A stretch of DNA of 64,000 bases from Ricinus communis (lineage: Eukaryota; Streptophyta; Magnoliopsida; Malpighiales; Euphorbiaceae), in assembly GCF_019578655.1 (NCBI RefSeq), contig NC_063259.1:4514001-4578000 (forward strand), in the 5' to 3' direction. Below are positions 48,790 to 59,833 of this stretch, in pieces. The translations under genes and the position numbers were made by a program. The notes below the pieces were generated by a model that saw only the letters and a list, made by a program, of their open reading frames with translations, was not told where the DNA came from and searched no databases. Position 1 is the first letter of the stretch, and every line of letters starts with the position of its first letter.

Positions 48790-50320
48790 TCATATCTATT
48801 TATGTAGCTAAAATCTAAGGCAGTGAATCTATTGATGCAGACTAGCAAGGCGTGAAATTAGACCAAGGGGCTCACGGTCGAGCGTTCTCCGGACGTCGAT
48901 CCAAATGGTGAGTATCAAGGTCGTATTCTCAGGAAAAGGTGATCCTAGACCTACTGCAGCGTCTTATATTATCTAACCTAAACAAAATCGATGAAGTATT
49001 ATGCTATGATTAAATATGAACAAACAATTAATTAAGTGTCAAATAATCTAAAAGGATTTAGGAAAACTCTCAAAGGAAAAAGAAAACCCTAGGGGACCTA
49101 AGCTAGTTAGATTTTAGTGAAGATAGAGATTATATTAATTATCAATTGCAATTACCCATGGACGAATTCTTAACTGAATTCGGTCTCCCTCTCGAGATAA
49201 CCAAATTCCTAAACCTAATAACCTAAAGTTGGAATCTCTTCTTAATGATCGATTATTCGATTAGCATTAAGGTTTAACCCGCCTCTATTAAGCTTTGTTA
49301 AGTCTTAATCCGGCTAGTCAATACCTTTATCTCTAAGTGATTATTAACTAGTTCTTGCTATTCAAATTTCTAATTACTAAATGAATTTCTCAATTACATG
49401 AAGCAATCTGAATACACAACTCACAACATCTCATGAATAAAGTGATTTCTCATTAATAATGAAAGCAAGAAGAGACAAGCATTGATAATCAAAATCTCAT
49501 AAACATTAAAATCAATCCAACAACTTAGGAACCCCAATGGGTTTAACATATTTATTTACTTATACTAATAAGCAACACAAAGTAAAGAATAGATTCAGAA
49601 AAGTAAATTAAAGCCATGTACACCCTTCTTCTTTAAGTTGGATGAGAAACCCTAAATTCCCAATTCAGAATAGTAAACCCTAATTTGCCTCTTGAATGCT
49701 CCCAAATCTTGTCTTGATTTTCAATTTGATGTTAAAACAGTTGTAATCCTTCCTTCAATGGATGAAATGATCTTCTAAGGTCGAGTATTGAAGTCTGGAA
49801 GAAGATGGTTTAAGCTTGTATAATGGAAATCAAGTCAGAAAATTGAACCCTAATTCAGTAAATCATTTTTGCCTATATAATTCCTTCAAGACGGCCAGGT
49901 CAAGCCCGCTACCGATCAAGACGCAAGTGAGTCCAGCCGTGGCCGGACCTCCATATTCTGCAACTTTCAATTTCTTCCAGGCTGTGCCCTAGCCGGTGCT
50001 GAGCCACCACGGATCATGGTGGAGGCCGTGATGGCTTCAAAAACTGTGCCAAAATGGCACTTTTGGAGGGCAACTATTTGATGATTCAACACGGCTGGAG
50101 TCCAGGCCGTGCTCAGCCTTGGAATGCTAGTCCTTGCTCAATTTGATGGATTCTAGTCTGTAATTGCACGTATTTCCCTTGATTATTGATAATGTCCCTC
50201 GATAATGACCTGAAATGTGAAAGGAACCAAAAGACAGGTGATTCTAGCATGAAACAAGATAACTATGCACAAAAATATAAACAATTGGGCATGTAAATAT
50301 GTATAATATGATGCATATCA
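48790..50320 (-). repeat. Right (5-prime) LTR of Athila element D
   Basis: 1531 bp. Terminal motif on the minus strand TGATATGCATC. The island corresponding to the palindrome of the left LTR is altered here (about 49890-49960). Confidence 0.92.
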
Positions 50321-50325
50321 TTAAT

Positions 50326-50739
50326 GATAGGGAGAAGTCTATTTTTTTTATTTCAGTGACAGACTCATTTGGCTTCATGTTAAACGTCTTATAGGTGATG
50401 CATATTTAAATTTTTCTTGACTTAACTTATTTGATGCCTTCGTGATAGTTCTCTAAGGTAGTCCAAATTTGATGAGTCATAGTGCAATATCTTATGAATG
50501 GCTGTTACTTGTTTATTCTTGTGATTATGCTTCTTGTGAGCATCCACCCATTCTTTTCTAGGGAGAATCCTTTCTTCACCATTTTTAACTTTGATGGGAG
50601 CCTTCAATTCATTCACCATATATTTCCACACTTCAATGCCATATGAATCCAAGTAGATTTCCTTATAGAATTTTCAAAAGGCATAATCGGATCCATCAAA
50701 GAATGGCTTGAGGTGTTGAGCTCCTTTATTGGTTGCCAT
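50326..50739 (-). pseudogene. Element C N-terminal gag
   Basis: Opens with ATG at 50739 (MATNKGAQHLKPFFDGSDYA). A TGA stop follows at the position where the family has Trp in the YAFWK motif, then the frame reads YLDSYGIEVWKYMVN (50652-50422). It is cut by the Athila insertion at 50320 and resumes on the other side at 37089. Confidence 0.8.
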
Positions 50740-50779
50740 GATCTTTACACTTGCAATGAAGCTTGATAAGAGTGTTCTA

Positions 50780-50791
50780 GCTCTGATACCA
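50780..50791 (-). promoter_or_regulatory. Primer-binding site of element C (initiator Met tRNA)
   Basis: The minus strand reads TGGTATCAGAGC, two bases inside the end of the right LTR. It is the standard Copia primer site. Confidence 0.9.
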
Positions 50792-50793
50792 CT

Positions 50794-51886
50794 TGTTTTC
50801 CCTTGGAACTAAGAAGGGAGGGTTGAATTGGTGACCTCAAATTGTGGAATGAATAATTTTAGGTCACACACAAGGATTTAAGTAAGAGTAAAGAGAATTG
50901 GAAGAGAGTTGGGATTGAAAGATTGACACAAAATTTTATAATGGTTTAGGAATAATTCTCCCCATATCCACTCCTCAGGATCACACTTGAGTATTCCACT
51001 ATAATCTTTAAGATTACAAACTTTGGATTTTACAAGTTCACCCAATAAGTTGGTGTTTTCTAAGGCTAACACTAAACCTCTTCCCTTAGTGAACCAATCC
51101 CTCACTAAGTCTCTTAACCCTTGAGTATTAATGGTTACTCAACCTCCAATCCCTTGTATTTTTAATACCTAAGCTCACACAACAACACTTTAAAGTTTTA
51201 GTTGAACAATAAGATTCAACTTAATACACTTTACAAAGAAGAAAATCTAGTGTAGAAAGTTGAGAAATAAATTTGTAAGAGTTTGAACAAGAACAATCAC
51301 ACCCTTACTTCTTAAGTCTTTATGAGGGGTATTTATACTCATATCTACCTTTTAGAGATGTTATAGGGGGTCCAAAGCTCATTTAATGCAAATTAGATGA
51401 CTTGGTAAAAGTTGCCTGAAGTCATGAAAAATGCCCCCGCGCTTTCTAAAAGAGATGTTGGGGCTCCAACGGCTCTAGACACATGGCATTGACTTAATGG
51501 CTGATATCTCAATGGTTACTGACATCGCATTAATTGTGAAAACCGCCCTCGTGCTTATGGAGCGCCCTCGCACTTATGGAGTGCTCTCGTGCTTCTTGAG
51601 ACTTTAACTCTTTGACTGCCAGGTGTGACTTTGTTATTGGCAAGATGTCACATGGAATTTTTAACGACTTGAATAATTTTCACCATGTGAAAAGCTCCCC
51701 CATGCTCTGAAAGTGCCCTCACGCTTTTTGGGTCTTTTTACATGATTTTCTTGAAACTTTAAGAAAATTTTGGCCAATCTGAAATATTTTACTGCACTAC
51801 CATATAGACACTCAAACATGATGTTAACAATATTTTAATTTGGTTGTTAATATCAAAATAAAGATTAATTGACTCTTGGATTAACA
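50794..51886 (-). repeat. Right (5-prime) LTR of element C
   Basis: 1093 bp, TGTTTTCCC to GGATTAACA. It contains a GC-richer island (about 51430-51710) with repeated CTCGTGCTTATGGAGCGCC-type units that is absent from the left LTR. Confidence 0.85.
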
Positions 51887-52020
51887 AGAGGTCTAGGTCG
51901 AGAGTTTTTATTGGAAGGAGGTCTAGGTCGGAAGTTTCTGTTGGAAGGAGGTCTAGGTCGGGAGTTTCTATTAGAAGGAGGTCTAGGTCAGAAGTTTCAG
52001 TTGGAAGGTCGGGTTATGTT
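51887..52020. repeat. 30-bp minisatellite in element B at the insertion point of element C
   Basis: About four units of the form GGTCTAGGTCGGAAGTTTCT plus GTTGGAAGGA. One more unit lies across the insertion at about 27850-27877. The period is 30 bp and on the minus strand one frame reads as the ten-residue repeat PSNRNFRPRP, fitting a hydrophilic linker between integrase and RT. Element C has inserted inside this array. Confidence 0.8.
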
Positions 52021-52499
52021 TGTAGAAGGTAGGGATTAGAAAAATGTTTAAAGGTCGAGTTATGTTTGAAGGTCAAGCTGCAAGTCAATATTTCTCTCCC
52101 CTAACTTGTAGTAGGAAAATACATATGATGTTTATGAAATTCGACATCCATATTGACATACATTTATTGAGTTGGAGGGTGATAACGCCTATAACCTTTC
52201 TGATGAAGACCATACCCAATAAAAATACAACGAATAGCACGAGGTTGGAGCTTATGGCGTGATGGTGAGGAAGGTGAAAAAAGGTTGTGCAATCGAGGAC
52301 TTTAGGAGTTAAGTTTGGTAATAATGGTGAAGTAAGGATTTTATTTAATCTCAAGTGGGATATGAAAGTCTAGAGTACGAGATGAAATTTGATTTATGAG
52401 GTAAGAGGCAGAGGATAAAGTTTATCCCTAATATTGGAGAGGCATATTGGCTTCAAATAGTATAGCTCGTACCAATTCCAAGAGATGTCGATTTTTTAT

Positions 52500-53110
52500 T
52501 TATGCAACCCCATTCTGTTTGGGAGAATAATGGCATGTTGTTTGATGGATTACACCATGTGTTGGAAGAACTATGTGAGTTCATGATTAATGAATTCACC
52601 CCATTATCTGTCTGAAGTACTTGAACTGAAATTTTTATATTGAGTTTGCATCATCAAATAAAATTTCTTGAATAATGAGCAAACCTCATGTTTACTTTTC
52701 ATTAAGCATATCCATATCATACGACTATAATCATTAATAAAAAGAAATAAAATCATTAATAAAAGAAATAAACCACCAAGCTCCATTTAAGGTCGGTAAC
52801 TTTGCAAGTCCCTAAACATCAAAGTGTATAATCATAAATGATGCTGAACTTTTATTTAAATTAATCGAAAAAAGGGACTTGATGGCTTTTTACCAGTTCA
52901 CAAGTTTCACATTTGAAGTTCAAAGTAGATGTTTTTGGAAACAACTTAGGAAAAAATACTTTAAATATCCAAATGATGCATGTCCAAGGCGCTTATGCCA
53001 TAACCAGATCATATTTTCTGTACTTGATGATATCGAGCTACTATTCCCCAAATTTGACTCAGTCAAGGCACTTAAATTAGATGGTGCAAGGTCAAGATAA
53101 TAGAGCTTCC
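52500..53110 (-). pseudogene. Element B integrase remnant
   Basis: The minus-strand frame at 52786-52604 contains FINDYSRMIWICLMKSKHE, the integrase core after the first catalytic Asp, followed by a TSD-NG segment where TDNGGEF is typical. Upstream (53100-52790) are decayed GAG-preintegrase and zinc-finger pieces. Stops and frameshifts are frequent. Confidence 0.65.
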
Positions 53111-53799
53111 CTTTTCTAGTACCACAACTAATCGTCCTCTTTGTCTCGATGTCCTTAAAAACACAATAATCAGGCCAAAAAATTACTACACAGTTTAAAA
53201 GATTTGGTTAGTTGATATACAAACATTAAATTGAAATTTAGAGATGGAATAATTAAAACATATTCTAAATTTAGGTTATCAAGTGAAAGTGACCCTTTAC
53301 GAGTAACACTAGTTTTTGTACCATTTGTTGTAGATAAAATGGATTATTCGAATGGTTTTAGCTCGGTAGTGTGTTAAAAGACATATGATCAGTTGATCCA
53401 GAATCAATAATCCATGTATATGACCTAACTGTAGCAGAATAACAAAAAGAGTTACATGGTGGTTTTGAAGATATGTGTAAAATATCAACATCTGGCGAGG
53501 AAGGTTGCTCGACTACAACTGTTGATACTGATGCAGTTTTAGACTTTCGTTTCGGGGTTTAGAAGGACCCCACCATTTAGGATATCCAATCAGGTCATAA
53601 CATCTGCTTTGATCATCCTATTGCACCATAATGTGTACATTGCTTTGTTGAATGTTTAGTTTATTACCAATATCAAAGCTCTGAGTTGTATTTTGCGGAG
53701 TAAATGAGTTATTACATTTAGTGAGCAATGTAGTCAACTTCGAGGAAGCTTGTTCGTTAATCAAGATTTTTTTTCAATTTTTTTCTATTCAAACATATT

Positions 53800-54441
53800 C
53801 ATATGTTCATTCAAGGTCCAAACTCAAATCTATTTGAAGAATTTCTCCTCTCACTTTTTCAAACTCAACATCAAGTCCATTTAAAAGGATGTGAATCCTC
53901 AACTTTTTCATAGCTGCTTTATACATAGTGACATCATCAGGATCTTTCATTCTTACTTTATCCCGATGATAAAGTTTTTGGAATATTGCAATCAACTTGC
54001 TATAATAAGTCAGAAGAGATCTGCCAGATTATCGACTTAGAAATGCTCGTTGATTAAGAGTAAAAATCTGAGTTTCGTATGATCCATTATAGAATGCCTT
54101 TGCAAGAGAATTCTAGATTTCACGGGTTGTACAGATATGGACATAACTTTTTATAATTTGTAGTGTCATTGATGTGAATAACCAGCTTTTAACTTTTTGG
54201 TTTTCAACATACCACTTGGAATAAGAAGGATCAGTTGATTCGTATTGAGGAGAATCTCCCATAACATAATCTAATTTCTCACGCCCAACGATATGCATCT
54301 CCATGATTGAGACCAAATGTCATAATTGGTTTCAATAAGGGTTATTGCAGCTTTAAAGCCAAAATCTTCAAAGAAAATGTGAATAATTTATGATGAAGGT
54401 ATAGTGGTTGATTTGGGAGTTTTAGATGGAGAAGAAGACAT
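53800..54441 (-). pseudogene. Element B gag remnant
   Basis: An ATG at 54441 (MSSSPSKTP) opens a Copia gag in three frame pieces. 54316-54113 carries the N-terminal part (YSKWYVENQKVKSWLFTSM). 53995-53807 carries a UBN2-type segment (LYHRDKVRMKDPDDVTMYKA, then LLNGLDVEFEKVRGEIL). An early TAA falls after about 13 codons in the first frame. It forms virus-like particles in intact elements; this copy cannot. Confidence 0.65.
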
Positions 54442-54488
54442 GGTGTTTTTTTTTAAATGGAGATTTTATGCAACATGCTCTAATACCA

Positions 54489-54689
54489 TGAAGAACTTGA
54501 TTTATTATATTTCTTGTTGAATTACTTAATTACAATGACTTATATAAACTCTTCTTTACAAGACTCCTATTCCAATACAAACTAGGAAGAAAATAAAATA
54601 TTCCTAAAGGATAAGAACATATATGGTAAGAGATAAATACAAGAGATATATACTATTTAGGAGATAAATAGCAAATTAAATCTTCTACA
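54489..54689 (-). repeat. Right (5-prime) LTR of element B
   Basis: 201 bp, TGAAGAAC at one end and CTTCTACA at the other, directly next to the primer-binding site. It interrupts the gag of element A. Confidence 0.75.
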
Positions 54690-55147
54690 TTTTTATCTTT
54701 TTCAAGGGAAATTAAGTATGTATGACCATCCATAGAGCCATCTTGAGAGTTCTTTTTATTCTTCTCTTTTTGTCATTTGATTTCCTTCACAAATTCATTC
54801 TCTTTACATATAGTGTTAGTACTATAAATAGAATTAAGAGAATCCTAAATATCCTTGGCATTAACACATGATGTAATTTTTTCATAAGCAATTTTATTTA
54901 AAGAATTTCTTGAAATTCTCATGGCTTTAATGTTTAACATAAATTGTTATTTATCATGATTATGCCATTGATTTTTGAGTTTGCTAACCTAAATACCAAC
55001 TTCTACAATATTCCATAAATCAATATCAACACTTATGAAAATATTTTCCATACTTTGTTTCCAGAATTGAAAATTGCTACAAAAAAAAATAGAGGTTTGT
55101 TTAGTAAAAAACCCTTCTTTTGAAATAAATGTATTTGAGGTTGCCAT
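54690..55147 (-). pseudogene. Element A (SIRE-like Copia): 5-prime half of gag
   Basis: ATG at 55147 (MATSNTFISKEGF), then FWKQSMENIFISVDIDLWNI, a later ITSCVNAKDI segment and a tail ending SLEKDKN at the junction with element B. At least five in-frame stops. The frame is of the same family as element C gag but clearly diverged and older. It continues at 25815-25140. Confidence 0.7.
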
Positions 55148-55202
55148 GGATCAACTCTTAACATCTAAGTCTTTTATCAAGAGCATTGGCTCTGACAGTA
55201 AT

Positions 55203-57060
55203 TGAAATACCTTATGGCAACCATGAGGGGAGGTGAATTGGTTGTTTACAAAGATCAATTTCAATTAATTTTTTTTTTTACTTTAAACAAGTTGAGTATT
55301 AAAACCAATATTAATGGAAGCAAATAATCAAAGCCATTAAACGATTCAATATGGGATTGTAAACAATAGGATAAATACAAGTAAAATATAAGAGCTTAGG
55401 AAAGCAAAAAATCAAACTCAAGAATTTATAGTGGTTCAGCCAACTCCTTGCCTACATCAAACTCCTCAAGCTTCACTTGAGACTTTCATTATTGGTGCAA
55501 GATCAAACTCAAGTGTTTTCAAGCTCACATTCAACTTTCTATGAGTGTCTTAATGGCTAACACTCAAACCAAGTGTTTTTTATGCTAATAGTGAAACCAT
55601 TATAATAGAACAAACTTAATCTCTTTTTAACCCAATTCTCCTTATCTAAGAAAATGTTTAGAAAGTATTATAAGGTTTTCCTAAACAACCTAATCAAGAT
55701 TCAACCTTGGATCTTATTAGAAAGATGTTTTAATCATGTTGCAAGAAAAATCCAATTCACTATCTACAAATAAGTTTAAGAACAAAAGTAGAGTGAGCTC
55801 ACTGCCTTCACAAAAAGTGTTTCAATCTAAAGAATGAAGAACAAGAGGGTTTAATGATGAGTTAATCTCACACTGATGTTTAGAAGTTTTCTTACTTGTA
55901 TATGCACCTTTTAGAGAACTCAAGAATCTTTTTATTCCATGTCCCAAATGAGTATTTATAGCTCCAAGCAAGAAATAGCCATTATCTCCTTTAAAAGATG
56001 AAGTTATAGCTGTTTAAAAGGTGTCACGAGGATGAAGAATGCAATGACTACAACTTTTTCACTCCAACGGCTCTAAAAACTAGTTTTCTGAGAGTTCATG
56101 GCCGTGAAAAATTGTTCACGGGTGTGAAGAATCTTTTTTATGGCCGTGAACGCAAGTCGTGAATGCTTCTGCCAATTTTTTGCTTTTTAGCTACGGGCAT
56201 GACCATTTAAAAACTCAAAATCTTGAGCTATACAACTCCAAATTGTAAACCATTTTTTTGTTATTGGAAACTTTAGTCAATTCACTACAACTTTGTAGTT
56301 ATAAGCAACTCCAAAATTAGCCATCTTCATACTCCAAAAATTGAAATATTTTATTGTTCATCTAGTCTTGACAGTTTGTACATGCTTTAGTATTTCGGCA
56401 ATTGCGCTTTCTATACACCTCGAATTGATGTAAGACCTTTTTTATATGAAACTAGACTTTCAAGGCTATAAATTTTTAGAAAGGAATATCAAAATTCCTT
56501 TTCTAAAGATAATTCCACTAATTCTAATTGACCTCATATACTGCAATCCAATCCGATAGCTTAAGCATAATTCATTCAAAAATCCAAAACTCCATTTTTC
56601 AAACTCCAAAAATTATACTAATTTTTATTCCTAAAAGTAGATTGATGTAGCTATCCATCCATGTATGGCTTGCCCTCATAAACTTTTCAAGTAGTATAGT
56701 TTATTCTTTAAATTTTAGCAACTGTTTACTCTCATAGAGATCATCCTTACTTAAATGAGTTTCTTAACTCCACATGATATTTGTATTGCCCTTATATGCT
56801 CTATCACTCTTCTAATCTTTATTACTTTATGCTCTTATCTTGATCTTCATATTAACTCAAGTCTTCAAGACTAACTCTTGAATCAATATTCATGCTTATG
56901 TTTTCATCTTCATCTTGTATTGTCCAAACATTGATATATATCTACTTTATTACATCAATTGCAATTAAAGAGTACCTACTAACAATAATAACACTAAACA
57001 AGATTTTCAATACTAATAATGTTTTCCACCATCAAAATCATAAATGAAACCTTGGGGTCA
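55203..57060 (-). repeat. 5-prime LTR of element A (SIRE-like)
   Basis: It begins TGAAATACC next to a degraded primer-site-like segment (minus strand TACTGTCAGAGCC, plus 55185-55200). It carries the phrase AATTTATAGTGGTTCAGCC near 55427, typical of SIRE LTRs and also seen in element C LTRs (TTTATAATGGTTCGGG). A CGTG-rich island lies at 56095-56210. The right edge at 57060 (GGGGTCA) is inferred from the terminal CA and from the change to gypsy coding sequence; no partner LTR survives in this window. Confidence 0.55.
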
Positions 57061-58260
57061 ATAGATAGCATTGCCATTGTCAAATCTTCTACAAAAGGAT
57101 GTGCCATTTGAGTTTAGCAAAGAGTGTGAGGAAACTTTTGACAAGTTGAAGGTAGCCTTGACATCAGCCCTAATTATTCAATCGCCAAATTGGGAGTTAC
57201 CATTTGAGATAATTTGTAATGCAAGCAATTATGTTGTGGGAGCAGTGTTAGGACAACAAACTGGCAAGCAGGCCCATGTGATCCATTATGCATAGAGAAT
57301 ACTCAATTTGGCTTAGTGCAATTACACCATGACTAAAAGAGAGCTTTTAACTATTTTATTTTCTTTAGAAAATTTTTGGTCTTATTTGCTTAGTTCTAAA
57401 GCGATTGTGTTTTTTGACCATGCAGCATTGAAGTATTTATTGGCAAAGAAGGAAGGGAAGCCAAGGTCAATTAGATGGATCCTTTTACTACAAGAGTTTG
57501 ATATGGGAATTAAAGACAAGAAGAGAGCTGAAAATATTATAGATGACAATTTGAATAGATTGGTAAGAAAAGAAGATTCAGTGCTTGTGCATGAGTTTTT
57601 TCCTGATGAACAATTATTTAGACAGCAAGATATGGTTCCTTGGTATGTTGATTTAGTTAATTATTTAGTAACTAAGACTATGCCTAATGATTTTAGTAGA
57701 GCTAAGAAAGTATAAATTTAAGAGTGAAGCTAAATATTATATTTAGGATGATCCATATTTTTGGAGATATTGTGCTAACCAGGTTATTAGGAGATGTATG
57801 TCTAATGATGAGATTAATTCTGTCCTTAGTTTTTGTCACAATTATGCTTATGGTGGTTATTTTGGACCAAAAAGAACAACTAGGAAGGTTTTAGATTGTG
57901 GTTTTTATTGGTCTACTTTGTTTAGAGATTGTTATGTGTTTTGCAAGAAGTGTGAATTGTGTCAAAGGACTAGAAATATTACCCATAGGCATGAGATAAG
58001 TTAGAACCCTAGACTTGTGGGTGAAATGTTTGATGTATAGGGAATTGATTTTATGGGTCCTTTTTCATCTTCTTTTGGCTTGTTTATATTTTGCTTGCTG
58101 TTGATTATGTTTCAAAGTGGATGGAAGCAATAGCCACTAGATCTAACAATGCCAAAGTTGTTTTCAATTTTATTAGATCTAACTTTTTAGCAGGTTTGGA
58201 ATATCAACGACATTAATTAGTGACCAAGGAACACAAGGCATATTGCGTTATTCGGTGCTG
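57061..58260 (+). pseudogene. Ty3/gypsy RNase H-integrase fragment (Athila/Tat-like)
   Basis: Plus-strand frames: 57071-57295 covers the end of RT and start of RNase H (FDKLKVALTSALIIQ, GAVLGQ). 57329-57715 is RNase H (FFDHAALKYLLAKKEGKPRS). 57798-58004 is the integrase zinc region (HNYAYGGYFGPKRTTRKVL, CKKCELCQRTRNI). After that [11 protein letters not shown] is followed by shifted frames. Internal stops are many, both ends are missing, and no LTR is found. It is the only large plus-strand retroelement piece and ends where the satellite begins. Confidence 0.8.
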
Positions 58261-58339
58261 TAAAATGGAGTTAGAACATAACAAAATCGCAATTGTAAGA
58301 ACTATAGGAGATTAGGCTCAAAGCTTATGAGAATTCAAG

Positions 58340-59833
58340 GTTGTATAAGGACAAAACAACACCGTAAAAAAGATATATTTATGAATATAAGAAAATAACT
58401 CCATAATAGGGGTATATTTGTGAGTATAAGACAACAACCCTGTAAGAGGGATGTATACTTATAAGTCTAAAAAAACAATCCCATAAAATGGGTATATTCT
58501 TGAGTCTGAGAAAACAACCCCATAAAAGTGATATATTTATGAATATGGTATATTTATGAATAAGAGAAAAGAACCCCGTAAAAGGAGTATATTTACGAAT
58601 ATAAGAAAACTGCCCCGTAAGAGAGGTATATTTGTGAGTGTGAGAAAACACCCCCATAAAAGGGGTACATTTTTTATTTTTAGAAAACAAACCGGTAAAA
58701 TGGTATATTTATGAATAAGAGAAAATAACCCTGTAAAAGGGATATATTAGTGAGTATGAGAAAGCATCCCCATAAAAGGGGTATGCTTTCTAATATGAAA
58801 AAAAATCGCATAAAAGCGGTATATTTATAAATACTAGAAAACAACCCTGTTAGAGAAGTATGTTTGTGAATATGATAGAACTATCCTGTAAAAGGGGTAT
58901 GTTTATGAATAGGAGGAAACAACCCCACAATAGGGGTATATTTGTCAGTATGAGAAAGCATCCCCGCGAAAGGAGTTCATTTTTTAATATGAGAAAATAA
59001 CCCCGTAAAAGGGGTATATTTGTGAGTATGAGAAAGCAGCCCCGTAAAGGAGATGCATTTATAAATATTAGAATACAATCCCATAAGAGGAATATATGTG
59101 TGAGTCGGAGGAAACAACCCCGTAAAAAGGGTATATCTGTGAGTATGAGAAAACTACCGCGTAAAAGTGGTATATTTATGAATATGAGAAAGGAACCTCA
59201 TAAAAGTGGTATATTTTTGCATATAAGAAAACAACCCTTTTTAAAGATGTATATCTGTCAATATTAGAAAACGGCCCCGTAAGCGGAGTATAATTGTCAA
59301 TCTCAGAAAACAACCCCGTAAAAGTTATATATTGATAAATATGAGAAAAGAACCCTGTTAAAGGGGTATATTTAGTAGTATGAGAAAGCATCCCCCTCAA
59401 AGAGGTATATTTGTGAGTGTTAGAAAACAACCTCGTGACATGAGTATATTTGTGAGTATGGAAAATAACCTCGTAAGAGGGGTATATCTGTCAATATCAG
59501 AAAACAATCCTGTAAGAGGAGTAGAATTATGAGTATGAGAAAACAATCATGTAAAAGGTGTATATTTATGAAAATGTGAATACAACCCCGTTAGAGGGGT
59601 ATATTTGAGAGTGACAAAGAACTCCGTAAATGTGGTAAATTTATGAATATGAGGAAAGAATCCCGTAAGAGGGGTATATTTAGGAATATGAGAAAATAAC
59701 CTCGTAAGAGGGAGATGTTTATGAGTGAGAAAACAACCTCGTAACAAGGGTATATTTGTGAGTCAAAGACAACAACCCCATAAAAGGGGTATATTCGTGA
59801 TTATGAGAAAATAACCCTGTAAAAGTGGTATAT
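58340..59833. repeat. 39-bp satellite, block 1
   Basis: Head-to-tail units of about 39 bp. A typical unit is GTATATTTATGAATATGAGA followed by AAACAACCCCGTAAAAGGG. Each unit holds CCCC-GTAAAA-GGGG, able to form a small hairpin. From the length there should be about 38 units; I did not count every one. Units vary mostly in the CCCCGTAAAAGGGG core and in ATGAATATGAG / GTGAGTATGAG. Four of six frames lack stops in many units, because 39 is a multiple of three. Confidence 0.93.

Larger units (their letters stand above)
37095..50320 (-). mobile_element. Element D: full-length but broken Athila (Ty3/gypsy) retrotransposon
   Basis: LTRs 37095-38532 and 48790-50320, flanked by a perfect 5-bp duplication TTAAT (37090-37094 and 50321-50325). 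The primer site on the minus strand (48783-48766) is TGGCGTAGTTGCTGGAGA, a diverged tRNA-Asp site as used by Athila. Next to the left LTR the minus strand has a GAGGACAAGC block and AAGTGTGGGATG, the usual Athila polypurine area. Coding order: gag, protease, RT, RNase H, integrase, then an Athila-type downstream frame. Length 13.2 kb. Frameshifts, stops and an internal duplication in integrase make it non-autonomous. It inserted into the gag of element C. Confidence 0.93.
27878..51886 (-). mobile_element. Element C: SIRE-type Copia retrotransposon, split by solo LTR E and Athila D
   Basis: LTRs at 27878-28702 and 50794-51886. The plus strand 50780-50791 reads GCTCTGATACCA, a perfect initiator-Met tRNA primer site for a minus-strand element. 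A polypurine tract lies beside the left LTR. In minus order: gag (50739 onward, interrupted by D, resuming at 37089-36374), protease and GAG-preintegrase (35628-35209), integrase (34817-34635), RT-RNase H ending at 32476, then a 1.9-kb region between pol and the LTR (30566-28703), where SIRE elements carry an env-like frame. Flanking 5-mers GGAGG and AGAGG match at 4 of 5. Gag and pol are broken throughout. Confidence 0.85.
25816..54689 (-). mobile_element. Element B: Copia retrotransposon with about 200-bp LTRs, split by element C
   Basis: The right (5-prime) LTR is 54489-54689 and the left (3-prime) LTR ends at 25968; they share GACTTATATARACTC and the GGAAGAAAATAAA...AGAGATAAATAC block. 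The primer site GGTATTAGAG (plus strand 54477-54488) and a polypurine tract (25969-25980, GAGGGGGAG on the minus strand) fix the orientation. Coding parts in minus order are gag (54441-53800), integrase (about 53100-52500) and RT-RNase H (27650-26400). All are broken. The element is interrupted by element C at 27878-51886. The outer edge of the left LTR is uncertain (25790-25830). Confidence 0.8.

Noticed and set aside
52044..52262. 72-codon plus-strand frame
   Set aside because: It runs antisense over element B pol remnants and the end of the 30-bp minisatellite; no domain.
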